Below, piece by piece: positions 44,501 through 55,420 of a DNA stretch of 64,000 nt. The notes beneath the pieces were generated by a model. It did no database searches, was not told the DNA's origin, and was given only the letters and a program-made list of their open reading frames with translations. Within the stretch, counting starts at the first letter, position 1; every line of letters begins with the position of its first letter. Origin of the DNA: Chrysoporthe austroafricana (taxonomy: Eukaryota; Ascomycota; Sordariomycetes; Diaporthales; Cryphonectriaceae); assembly GCA_001051155.2 (NCBI GenBank), contig JYIP02000010.1, positions 1-64,000 on the forward strand, in the 5' to 3' direction. The position numbers and the translations under genes are program-made.

Positions 44501-47500
44501 CAGTCGCAGTTCGCTGGCGACAGGTCCATTGAGTTTCCTACAGTTGCCGACGTCTACGCAACAATAACTCAGAGAAGTATCAATACGGATGATGCGTACC
44601 GACGGTGGTCATCAGTCATGCCAAGGACCTTCATGTTCAAGAGGCTCTTCTCCTTCCTCACACCCAGTACATCGCACGTCGAGTTCGTCGAGCTGATTTA
44701 CCGGTGCGGCTTTACTGCCAATGTTCTTGAGACCTTGCCAGAAGCTGTCCTCACCCCCCTGAAAGATGCCATCTCAATGTGCCAATCGCGACCTCCAATC
44801 GCCTGGACGAAAGAACTGTTGGCGCTCGTGCATAGGTCCGATATTGCAACAATGCTCAAGCGGCACACACTTAAGCAGACATCGGTCATCAGCGGTGCGA
44901 CTCCATCCCGTGTGGCCACGAAAGACTACAAGGCAATCTGCGATAGTTCAGATAAGCCAGCTATCCATGCGCAAGTCTCGAACGAGTCCATGGAGCGCCA
45001 GGCAGTCGTCGAGGCTCTTTTCAGTGAAGACCGCCGACTGGTTGAGGCAGAGAGCATGCTCTCAACCAGGCACCACAGAGTCATCCAGTGCAATTCAGAG
45101 CCACAATGGACTGAGTCAGAACTTTTAGAGAAGCAGAAGGAACAAGTCACTGTTGTCGCCACTGGGACTCTCGCCATTCCCGCAGGACGAGGCCTCATGC
45201 ATTTCAGCTTGCGGTTTCCTCTCTCAACCGAGAAATTCGAAATTCACGGCTTCAATCTTACGTGCCTAGTCAAGCCAACAAATATCCTGGTCAATGCAGA
45301 CAAGTCTTTGTTCAGCGAGGAGAAAGTCAACTGGGCCTTCTTTCACCAAGGCGCTGCGGCTGGACTTCAGATATCGCCTAGTGCCACGGGTATCGACAAC
45401 AACTGGATCATATACAACAAGCCTGGTGGAGAGCCCAGCAACAGACATGCTGGCTTTCTGCTTGCTCTTGGTTTGAACGGCCACCTGAAATCTGTAGTGA
45501 AATGGGTGGCCTTCAAGTACCTCACAACTAAGCATACAATGACGTCCATAGGCCTGCTCCTTGGACTCGCCGCTTCGTTCATGGGTACTATGGACAACTT
45601 GATCACTCGAGTTCTCACTGTCCACGTCACGCGCCTGCTTCCACCAGGCTCCGCGGAGCTCAACCTGTCGCATCTTACGCAGACGGCTGGTCTCATGGGC
45701 ATTGGTCTCGTGTACTGCAAAACCCAGCATCGCCGCATGAGCGAGATCATGATGTCGGAGATAGAGCATGACCAGGATGAGAATGAAGAGGACCCTCTCA
45801 GAAATGAAGGGTACCGTCTCGCGGCGGGCTTCTCCCTGGGGCTGATTAATTTGGGCCGTGGCGCCGACCTTCGAGGACTACACGATATGCGCCTGAAAGA
45901 GAAACTGTTGACATTCGCGTCGACTACGAAGAAAGTTGAACTGGTCAACGTCCTCGACCGCGCAGCTCCTGGCGCCGTCGTTGCGATAGCGCTCATGTTC
46001 ATGAAGTCCGAAGACTACATTGTTGCGCGAAAGGTCGACGTTCCAGATTCTGTGCTGCAGTTTACATACATCCGGCCAGATATCTTACTACTACGGACTC
46101 TCGCTAAGAATCTCATTATGTGGAGTGGCATCGAACCGACTGTGGAGTGGATTAGGTCTAACCTGCCGATTGAGTACCGATGGCGACACTTGCTTCAGGG
46201 ACCGAAGTCCCTGCGCAGTAAGGATATGGCCTTCTACTCCATCCTATCCGGACTCTTGTTCTCTCTTGGCCTGCGGTTCGCCGGGTCTGGAAACCCGCAG
46301 GTAAGGGACTTGTTGGTCAAATACCTCGACAAGTTCAGAGATCTGGTCAGACAGCCAGCCGAGTGCTATGATGCTCAGCTGGCGCGTAACAACGTCCAGA
46401 TGTGCCAGGACGTTGTTGCCTTGTCGGCTGCCACTGTAATGGCAGGCACTGGTGATCTGGAGGTGTTGAGGAGATTAAGGTCCCTTCATGGCCGTCACGG
46501 TAGCGACACATCCTACGGCAGCCACATGGCGGCTCATTTGGCTATCGGAGCCTTGTTTTTGGGCAGTGGAACCGCGACTTTTAGCACGAGCAATCTGGCC
46601 ATTGCATCTTTGCTAATCGCATTCTACCCGCTGTTTCCCGCTACCGTGCAGGACAACAGAGCCCACCTCCAGGCTTTCAGGCACTTTTGGGTGTTCGCTG
46701 CAGACCCTCGCTGCCTCGTGACCAAGGACATCACTACGGGTGCACCCGTCAGTGTGCCCGTCCTCATCAAGCTGAAGCCAGTGACGTCCAAATCCCTCAA
46801 ACACACCTCGCCCTCCAAGTCACGATTCAAAGCCCGGCACATCGCGAGTGCAAAACAACAGGAGCCCATTGTCCTCCGCAAGCAGACACCCTGTCTCCTG
46901 CCCTTCCTCGACGATATATCCTCCATTCGCACCGATGCCACGGCTCTTGGCTACTGGAACCTCGAGCTTGACTTCGATCATGACCCAGAGCTCGCCGCAG
47001 AGTTCCGCGAGACCCAGACCCTCAACATCCGCCAGCGACCGCTTCACGAGAGTGTCTTCGGCGGCACGATCCGTGCCCTCGGCCGCCACAGCCTCGCAGG
47101 CGGGAGTGTTGAGTGGCACGCCGGCAGCACGGCCCACGAAGGGGCCAGCTCGGCGTCATCCAAGGAACCGCTTGAGTGGGTATTCAACCGGGGAGTGCTG
47201 AGAGCTCTCACGCACGCCGAGCGCGTGATGATTCTGAATCAAAACGATAGTGAAGAGGGAGCTCAAATGACTGCCACGACGGAGGTGGATGCTCGGCTGG
47301 AGCTAGAGAGCAGACTCCACGGTTGGAGCCAAGAGGATCTGGAAGGATTGAGATTGTTGTTTGCATGGGTTGAGAGGAGAGAATCGGGAGGCCTAGCCCA
47401 AGGGAGTGGTGATGACGGTGATGGCTGGTGGTTGCGCGATGGTGTGATTGAGATGTTGAGGGGCAAGGTCTGGGTTGCTGCGAGAAAGGAGATGCAGGAC

Positions 47501-47515
47501 AGTCCTAAGTCATGA
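41553..47515 (+). CDS. APC1: Anaphase-promoting complex subunit 1 (BimE-like)
   Basis: Largest scaffold subunit of the APC/C ubiquitin ligase, which drives mitotic exit in the nucleus. Two exons, 41553-44394 and 44457-47515, give 1966 aa; the 62-nt intron (GTAAGC..CCGCAG) restores frame and yields LPSPQGLVSIFEWIQSQF, which fits the family. The N-terminal half is a propeller-like region with disordered, Ser/Arg-rich insertions (for example RPKGQGPKVNRRRSSMQP). The C-terminal half has proteasome/cyclosome repeats: the HAGFLLALGLNGHLKSV and TSIGLLLGLAASFMGT blocks, then DLRGLHDMRL and AGTGDLEVLRRLR. Length is close to Aspergillus BimE. There is no sign of damage. Confidence 0.93.
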
Positions 47516-48663
47516 TACCATCTATATACCCACCCTTGGGGACGCAATACTCCTTATAGCAGAACCCTTAGCCCGAAAAGGCTTGAAAAACTGTGGCCGG
47601 ATATCCATGGAGTTGCTTGAAATCGCGTGGCCTTCTTGCAATCCAGTGTCATGTTATGAACTAGTTTGAGGCTGTACTACTTGTCCTCGAGACTCATGCC
47701 AGCATACGATCTTCGGCAGGCTTTCAGAAACGACACAATCTATTTCAAAGTGCGTTGGTGGGCGACACCGTCATCGTGGACGACGCCGGGACTTATCAAG
47801 TCTGTCGAGTCACCCCGTACCATCCCTTCACCGGCCGCCTTCCAATAGGACAAAGCATTATAAGAGATTCGATCAGAGTCACACGTTCTAGCCACGTCCA
47901 GGCCCTTACAGCCCCTATCGCGATCGCGGCATCTCATCGCGCGAGCGATTGCGTGAAGTGCTCCTCGGCTAGATACGAAAGTACTATCAAGCATTGATAT
48001 GCCAGTGTTCATATCAGAGTAGTTGTCTGGAGGCACCGCCTTGCTCATATACAAAGTTAGCAACAACATCTCATTAAGATATAGTACTACACTGATATCG
48101 TCATCACCTTCGATTGCCCTCGGACAAAGCTCTAGGACTAAACGCCTCTTCATATATATGTCTAGACAAAAAGCCATTCCTCCAATTTCTACTCGACGAG
48201 ACCCTCGATCGAAACATTATAAGACACCGCAACATTAATCCTAAGCAAACGCTACGGGAACTCATATTGTTCCTCCTGAAAAGGATACTTCCGTTCCTGT
48301 TATAGACGATATGTAGTCTGCGCCTCTTGCCGCCTAGTCACCGCGCTTGGTGTGTCCATGGCCGAAGCCAGGGACCAAGGAATAACATATTCCACTGAAC
48401 ATCTCGACGTGACCTTACATCACGGGCATCATACAATCACCCGACGACTCGTGGCATTGTGCATATAAAGGAAGCACAGAGCTACCACAGCGTCCAAGTG
48501 CATTCTCTTCTAGACACTACCAACTTCTTGTGAATAATTCTTCTCTCTACATCCGAAGAGACCCCGTCAGATCCTCCATAATACTCATTTGATTGCTTTC
48601 TTGGAGGATAAGTTCATTTAATACTTAACGGGGAAGTAACAAACCAAAAAAACGCAGAACACC
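47516..48663. other. Intergenic, no gene seen
   Basis: About 1.15 kb between APC1 and the CaaX-protein gene. Short ORFs only. A likely leader region of the next gene is CT-rich (about 48500-48560). Confidence 0.6.
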
Positions 48664-49368
48664 ATGTCTCCTCCACCGGCTGACAACGAGGGATGGCCGG
48701 TCCATCAGAAGTACGAAGAATATTGTCCCCTTACGCAGTTCAACATACGCTACTCCTTCCGAAGCATTGCACTCACATCTGGATCGTGGATTTAGCTCCC
48801 AATACCAGCAGCAGCTAGACTGGCAAGACCCCGACGGGTTCTCCTATGAACCAGCCGAGGGTTCCTCAGGGCCAAAGTACGTAGCAGAACCAGGCCCCAC
48901 CCAGCCGACACCACCCCCAGCCACATCTGCAGTGGAGCTGAAGCATCTGTCTACAGTGACCAGCGGGCGCGAGGCGAGGCCTGGTCGCCGGACGGGACGG
49001 AGGCCGGCATGTGGGCGGAGGCGCAGGCCGAGCAGCTGGAGCAGCGCGACCCGGACTCGCCCCGCACGGCGCCATCCAGCTTCGTCCGGGCCGACGACAG
49101 CTCCGTCTCGCTGCGGCGGCGGCGGGCGCAGGAGGAGCGCGCGTGGTTCGCCCCCGAGGGCCCGCGGCCCGCGCGGGTCGCGGAGGGCGTGGAGCAGATG
49201 GAGGTCGACGACGGCAAGTCCGGAGGCGGCCACGCGGACCGGGCCCGCAGGCGGAGTTCGGGCCACGGAGGCGGGCACGGGTCGTCGTCCTCTAAGGGTC
49301 ATGGCCGGCGTCGTCGTAAGTCCAGAGGTGCCAAGGGCGAGGACGATGGCTGTTGTCTCATCCTGTAG
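48664..49368 (+). CDS. Small basic/acidic protein with C-terminal CaaX box
   Basis: I do not recognise the family. A three-exon model, 48664-48737, 48796-48876 and 48957-49368, gives 188 aa with consistent phases. The second intron has a strong donor (GTACGT) and CTACAG acceptor; the first has a weak donor (GTTCAA) and is less sure. The protein starts MSPPPADNEGWPVHQKYEEY, has a charged middle rich in Arg, Glu and Asp (about residues 70-130), a Gly/His/Ser/Arg/Lys stretch, and ends DDGCCLIL. The last four residues, CLIL, fit a CaaX box, with Leu favouring geranylgeranylation; the preceding Cys could be palmitoylated. A polybasic segment upstream (RRRRKSRGAKG) supports membrane attachment. So it is probably a lipid-anchored protein of the plasma membrane. 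Confidence 0.6.
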
Positions 49369-50225
49369 CGGCGTCTAGCAGGAGACAGACGTCGTGAGGA
49401 CGGTGGGTCTGCCCTCTAGGTTTGGGCATGAAAGATCAAGCGCCCTGTTTGGTGCGTTGCCTTTGGTATTCCCCTGATTTAGATACAGTAATAAAGTACT
49501 GACTGATGCCGAGGTGCTCATGCCCTGGCTTTAGTGACGGTGACTCTCGACTTGGGTAATATACAATTGAATGACAACTGCGAGTTACCCATCCGGGACA
49601 ATGCCTACATGTGCGGCCATGGTTTCTCTCGTGCGTGCTTGACATGATTTCACGCCTAATAGAGTTACAAAGGGCTCCTTCTACATGACTTGATCTGCGG
49701 TAACATCTTTAATTCATACCAAGACGAACTCACATTTTCTTTGGAAGAATCTCTTCGTGCCCGATTAATTATACCATACAGGTGATTACCGCGATGCATA
49801 TTCAGACGGAGTAGGATTCCCTGGGATAAAGTATCCCTACGAGGACGACTCCACAACATACCTAGGTACTTATATACAATAAATTATTTCTAGACCGTCT
49901 ACGTATAGTCAGGCGAATAGTCACTTTCAGGCGAGGCAGCGTCCCAGGTGGTTGATAGCTTATATTTACAAAACAAACAAGACCCGCACTATGTACACGC
50001 TGCGCGTTAGTCTCCAGCGACTGAGCCGCTGCTTAGGTCGAGGAGGCCCCGGTACCACCACCGCCTCGCACTCCTCGAAATAATTAGATCCTCAAACTCC
50101 CTCTGAAGACCCCAAGGCAACGATATCCGCCCAGCCTTCCCCCACAGAACTCCAATAGAACAAAGTAGGCAGAAATAGCGGCGGCCCTAGTCACACGACT
50201 CTTGCCCCCCCCCCTCGTTTTTGTT
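49369..50225. other. Intergenic, no gene seen
   Basis: About 0.86 kb between convergent genes. A C-run (about 50204-50214) lies near the 3' end of the small mitochondrial gene. Confidence 0.6.
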
Positions 50226-50553
50226 TTAGTGGAGCCGCCCGGCAGCGTTTAGTCTCTGCAGCCGAAGGTTGCGGTCGTATCTGAATTCCCGGTAGGCGGA
50301 ATAGCCGCCGAAGGACAGCTGATGGAAGAAGAGAATATGTCAGAAAAGAGGGGACAGATAAACATTAAAAGGTGGAGAGGGGGGCGGAGGCCCGAGGGAC
50401 CGGGGGAGAGAGGCTCTTCAGACTCACCATGCCAGTGATCAGGACGAACAGCGGGTACGCCTCTACGGGCGGGCTCATGGGGTGTGCCGACAGGCGCGCC
50501 AGGATGCCAGGGGCCTTTGCGGCCTGTTGGAAGAGTCTTGGTGTGGGACGCAT
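50226..50553 (-). CDS. B12D/NDUFA4 (MLRQ)-like small mitochondrial protein
   Basis: A 72-residue protein from two exons, 50553-50428 and 50318-50226, with a 109-nt intron (GTGAGT..CATCAG). It has a basic, matrix-targeting-like start, a conserved PMSPPVEAYPLFVLITGM hydrophobic segment that would cross the inner membrane once, then FGGYSAYREFRYDRNLRL. This pattern matches the fungal proteins annotated as complex I MLRQ / B12D family. It may belong to respiratory complex I or IV; the family is small and the exact complex is not settled by sequence. Confidence 0.8.
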
Positions 50554-51501
50554 GGTGGAGATAGATAGAGATGTATATACAGCTGACTGGACCGCCGACT
50601 ATACTATATGCAAGTCTTCGCGCTCAGATCGCTGGTGTGGGTGTGACGAACGGGGCTGGTCTCGTGCTATGTGGGTGCGGAACCAGTCTCGATAGATTGA
50701 GTTTGGATCTCTTGGGAACGAAATCTGGTTGGCGAGTGGGCGTGTCGCAGCGACGATGTGTGTGATGATGATGGCACGAAACCCGCAGCATAGCGTGGCA
50801 CTGAAACATCTCTTATACTCCCATGTGCCTCGTGGGAATGCGGTCATCGTCAACCCCATCGTGCGACTGCCTCTCCCCCATGGACAGGAGTGGTGTGCTC
50901 CCATACTGGCGGGCGGGCCTTGTGGTGTGATCAGCTGTGGTTATTCCCGGCGGAGCATCCCACCGTGGCGTGATTCAGCTGTCAGCCTCATCCCGCGCCT
51001 AGGCCCCGCGGGAGATATAGGAGACTAGCGGACGGGGTGAGCACTTGCACAGTCAAGAGGGGATCTATCGAGCCAGCCACCGTTCGTCTGGCCCCTGGAG
51101 TGTTACCCCGGGTTTTGTTCGCCGTCACCAGATTGTCGGGACTTGAAGGACCAGGTAGGGCTGCGGATGCAGCCGCCCGCGCATCGTCACATGGCGGCAG
51201 CCGACCCGTGTTCACCAGATAGTTCACCAGCTGGGTGCCAGCTGCAGCAGAGGCTCCAATCAAGGCGGCTCATCCAACCCGGGACGGGCTCTTTAGGGGT
51301 ATTTTGTCTATTCATTCGACGTAAAGGGGCCCCTTTTCACAATCACCGGGAAGACCCATCCTCCCTCTAAACGCCATTTCTGCCGGTAGTAAACACAAGA
51401 AGCTGAAGTGTCATCAAATCGCCGCTTCCTTTTGCTTTTCCCATTACCCAGTGCCGTCCGCACCGGCAGCACCCCTTCTCTTGTGGACCCTCGTCCCACG
51501 C
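50554..51501. other. Intergenic, no gene seen
   Basis: About 0.95 kb holding the promoter of the small mitochondrial gene and the 3' UTR of eIF3e. No ORF with recognised content. Confidence 0.6.
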
Positions 51502-52911
51502 TTACCGTGCCACGGCCGAGTTCAGCACCTGCGTCCTGAAGAACCCTCCCTTCGTCCGCTCGATGACCTGCTGGTAGACACTGCTGGGCGGGTGGTTCAT
51601 GATGACGGTGCCCTCCTTAGAATCGATCTTGGCGTCCAGGCGCGTGTCCCGGATCAGGTTCACGATCCACTTCTCGCCATCCTCGTTGTTCAGGCCCAGG
51701 CTGGCACTGAGACCCTTGATGTCGATGCGCGCGTGGATCTTGCAGTAGCTCTCGAAGATCAGGTGCCTCGCGTTGTCAACAAAGACATCGCCGCCCGCTG
51801 CCGACAGGAAGAAGTCGGCACGGATCACCTCCTCAGCGCGGCTCAGCTGGCGCTGGGCCTCCTCGAAGTCGAAGTCGATGAACAGGGCGCGCACGAAGTC
51901 GGTCAGGGGGTCGGTGTACTCGTACGCCTCCTGCCGCACAATACGCACGATGTCCTTGAGCTGCTTTTGCTGCACGCCGGAGTTGCGCGCACGACCGCGG
52001 CCGGTGATAACGGCGGCGGTCAGGTACCGCAGGATCCATGGGCAGGAGGTCTGGATGGTGTTGATATATTCGGGCCGGAAGAACATCTCGAGGAGCTGGT
52101 CGCGGGCGGCGTCGCTGTTGAAGAGGGGGAAGAGGGCCCAGTGGATGAGCCACGTGCGGTGCTGGAGCTGTGCGAGGGGGTTGTTGTAGAGCCTCTCGTC
52201 GATGCCCTCCCTCACCTTCTTCAGCTCATCCAGGGCCGCCTCCCAGCTGGTCGTCAGGATCTCGGATGCGAGCTTGCCCCAGGTCGCGGCCTGGACCTTG
52301 TCGTTATCCGTAGATAGGAGACGGAACTGAAACAGCAGGTCGGCGGCGGCACCGTAGTTTCCACAGCTGTACTGGAAGTTGCCAAAGTCGTAGAGCGCGT
52401 TGACCATCTCGATCGTGACCTGTCAAGATACCACAAACATCAGCATCGCATTGTTCCCTCGATTCCGGGGCGCGACCACCTCGCGGGGGACCCAGGGCGC
52501 GCGGCAGGATCTCAAACGTACATCATGCTCCTTCTTCAAGAACTCCAAGTTGGCCACCTTGTCACTCCTCAGGTTCGAAACGACTTCCTCGGTCTGCAGC
52601 AGCTCGGTGAGCTTGTTGGTGGAGTCCTCGTAGTTCTCGAGGGTCTCGATGACTTGTTGCCTCTTGTCGGCGAACTCCTTTGGTGGTTCCTGCAGGCCCT
52701 CGAGGTCGCAGTAGAGGTTGGCGACATAGTCGGTCATGTTTGTCTTCTTCAGCAGCTCGTACTTCGCCTTGAGCAGCTCGCGCGTCTTGTCGGCATCCTC
52801 GTTCTCCACCAGGCTGCTGCCAAACTCGAGGAGGGGGAAGATGAGGTGGCGGTCCAGCTTGGTGACGAGCTTGGGCAGCAGGTCGAACTCCGAGGTCGCG
52901 ATGTCGCCCAT
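51502..52911 (-). CDS. INT6: Translation initiation factor eIF3 subunit e (INT6)
   Basis: Subunit e of eIF3, which helps recruit the 40S ribosome to mRNA. Two exons, 52911-52522 and 52419-51502, give 435 aa; the 102-nt intron has GTACGT and GACAG ends. The start [21 protein letters not shown] fits eIF3e, followed by helical repeats ([20 protein letters not shown]) and [18 protein letters not shown]. The C-terminal PCI domain includes [20 protein letters not shown] and [20 protein letters not shown]. An in-frame upstream codon at 53043 is not needed. Divergent from the mL49 gene. Confidence 0.94.
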
Positions 52912-53493
52912 CGTGCGTATCGGTTGGTGGTCGCGAGGTGTAGATGAGGTGTGGGTAAGGCTCGTGGGAAGTCGAGGTCGACGATGAAGGACGTAGAAGA
53001 CGGAGGTCTCGAGGTCGGGGCCGAGCGAGATGGGCCGGCTCACTCAGGGATTGCTTGACTGACTGCCTGGTGCAGGGTCGCTTCGCTAGTCGTCGGTGTA
53101 GGTGTTGGTGTTGGTGGGTGAGGCAGGGACACAGAGGCAGGGCAGGGCTAAGGTTGAATGGAGGTTTTGGCGGGGCTCGCTCAAAAATCCAGCATTGTTC
53201 TCCTCCGCCCGCTCAAACTTCTGTCCCTGCCGTTTTCGTGTGGTCCCACCCAGTCTCCCTTCCTATTGGCCAGCCGCACTTTAGTTCAGCCGTGATCCCG
53301 ACGTCGCCGCGGGAGCGTACGTACCTCCATTGCCGGCAGCGGTCCCGGCATGGCCAGGCGTCAAGCTCGATTTTCTTTTTGGTGAGCTCACCTCGAACGC
53401 CAGCTCCTCGCGCCCAGGAATCTCCACGATCGCCGTCGGCTTCCAATTCGAACCCCTGATCCTTCTCGCCGCCAGTCTGGTGTCAGGAACGAT
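52912..53493. promoter_or_regulatory. Divergent promoter, eIF3e / mL49
   Basis: A 582-bp interval between two translation-related genes on opposite strands. Direct GGTGTTGGTG repeats lie near 53100-53120. No clear TATA box. Confidence 0.55.
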
Positions 53494-54051
53494 ATGCTAC
53501 GTCAGATCCCACTCCGGACGGCCACCGCGGCGCCCAGCCGACTGGCCTCAGCGCCTGCGTTCCGAGCCTCCCCCTACTTCACCCTCAACACACGATCTCT
53601 CACCACCGAGACGACGCCCACAACAAAGGCATCAAGACCTACGCCCCCGGAATCCTCGTCAATACCGCCGACTACCTCAAAACGAGCTCCAGCCAAGACC
53701 TCACCAGAACCGAAGCGGCTCACATACCTCGTCGAGCGGACGGCCTCGAAGAACCTGCCCGTCTACGACGACGCCAGGTCAGGCGGGACCAGGAAACAGA
53801 CCCTGGTCAAGAAGATCGTGGGCAACGCACAGGATCTCAAGAGCGACATCATAGAAGAGCTCAAGTTCAAGAAGGACGATGTCAAGGTCAACCCCGTGAC
53901 TGGGCAGGTCGTAATAAAGGTGCGCGAGATCTGCTGTGGTGCCGGTCGATGATGCTGTCGATGTCAAGGTCTATCTACTCGAATGACTGACACTATATAG
54001 GGGTATCATCACCAGAAGGTCAAGGACTGGCTCGAAGCTCGAGGGTTCTAA
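53494..54051 (+). CDS. IMG2: Mitochondrial ribosomal protein mL49 (Img2)
   Basis: Large-subunit mitoribosomal protein. Two exons, 53494-53919 and 54001-54051, give 158 aa; the 81-nt intron has a CTGAC branch site and ATATAG acceptor. The first about 45 residues are Arg/Ser/Thr-rich with few acids, a typical mitochondrial presequence. The conserved core follows: LTYLVERTASKNLPVYDD, KIVGNAQDLKSDI, KVNPVTGQVVIKG, and the chain ends VKDWLEARGF as in the family. Confidence 0.93.
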
Positions 54052-55420
54052 TTGCTTGAGGAAACACCAGCTATGAGCCCCAGTTAAGCTAGATGCACAG
54101 CAGTTGAAAAGCGCCATATGGGCTGCAGACGAAAGAGAGCAGCGGCCGTCGATCCGTAGGCTTGATAGACGACAGATTCGCGCGGCAGGGAGCATGATTC
54201 TGTGCGACACTGCAATCTGCGCGGCGAGATACCCAGGATAAGGAGCAGGATGAGGAACAGGAATTATAGAGGCACCCTTTTGCAGTCGACAACTGGCTCA
54301 GCTAATGGAAGGGCCGAGACCAAGGGAAAGTCTCTCCTCAAAAAATGGCTACTCTGTTGCTGAAAATAGCTACGCCGGAGTGTGGAAATGCTCTAGCCTT
54401 GCCAAATGAGGCTCAGCAATCTGGCCTCGTCCACCGGTCACCACCATTTGAAAATATTGACCGCGCTGGGAACAGTCTCTGAAGAAATATGGCACAAATC
54501 CGCCACATGGTCAGATATAGAGGGTCGAATGCCTGTCGACATGGTAGTTCCGGGCAGCCTCGACGAAACCGTTGCTGTCGATAGCTGAAAGACATAGAAA
54601 AAGAAGAGAAAAAACTTGTCAAAATTTCCCTAAAATATGTCTCAAGCCTTTCCCTTATCTAAACACACACTCTGTATTAGCCCAGAGACCATAACCTTCA
54701 GAATGCCGCCATTGCGCTTGGCCGCGCCTTTCTCTACGTCGTAGCCAATACTTCTCCATCTTGCTCACTATGTGTCTTGGGTCTCTTCTCTGCCGGGTCG
54801 AGATGGTGTAATCAGAACAGCGCTGCTTCCCGTCGACGCAATACCAATGTAAAGGGAGTCCCAATCGGCATAATCAGGCCTGGGCGGGCTCATCTAGGGG
54901 GCGCGGGCTGAGTAGGCACCGATGAAAAGGGCAGATAGGGCTTCCTGATCTCAGGATCTTGATCCAGTCACTGCGCGCTCTGTCCTACACTGCTATCTTC
55001 ACACACACACACACACACACACACAGGACTGAAGCACTTCGCATGCCTTGAGGAGTCGTATGACACGGAGTTGGTTCAATTCAGACACTACTACCCATAC
55101 ACATCCAGCACAGCACAAACACACAAACAATCGGTCTATCAAGCCTCTCCGTTTTTCCTACCGAGAGACATACTGCAACGACTTTCGCTTTCCCCTGCCT
55201 GCCTGCCAGCCAGCGGACGGACCCCGTGCGTGCTCGGCGCCTGCCCTCTTTCCCATGCCCAAAAGCCACACCCGCCGGTTCTGATGGGGTCGACCAACAG
55301 CTGGAAACTCCTGACCCACTCCGGCACGGCACGTCGATTCAAAAATGCACTATATATATGAGATTTTCGCTCGCTTCTGGATGTCGTAGTATATATGTAC
55401 GAGTCGCCGTGGTAGGCCCT
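54052..55420. other. Convergent 3' region with a CA microsatellite
   Basis: About 1.4 kb between the ends of mL49 and SWI1. No gene recognised; contains the (CA)n tract at 55000-55024. Confidence 0.6.
55000..55024. repeat. (CA)12 microsatellite
   Basis: An uninterrupted CA dinucleotide tract of 25 bases lies in the 3' intergenic region. Confidence 0.95.

Noticed and set aside
44395..44567. Apparent frameshift between two halves of APC1
   Set aside because: A 62-nt intron (44395-44456) with good splice sites joins the halves in frame.
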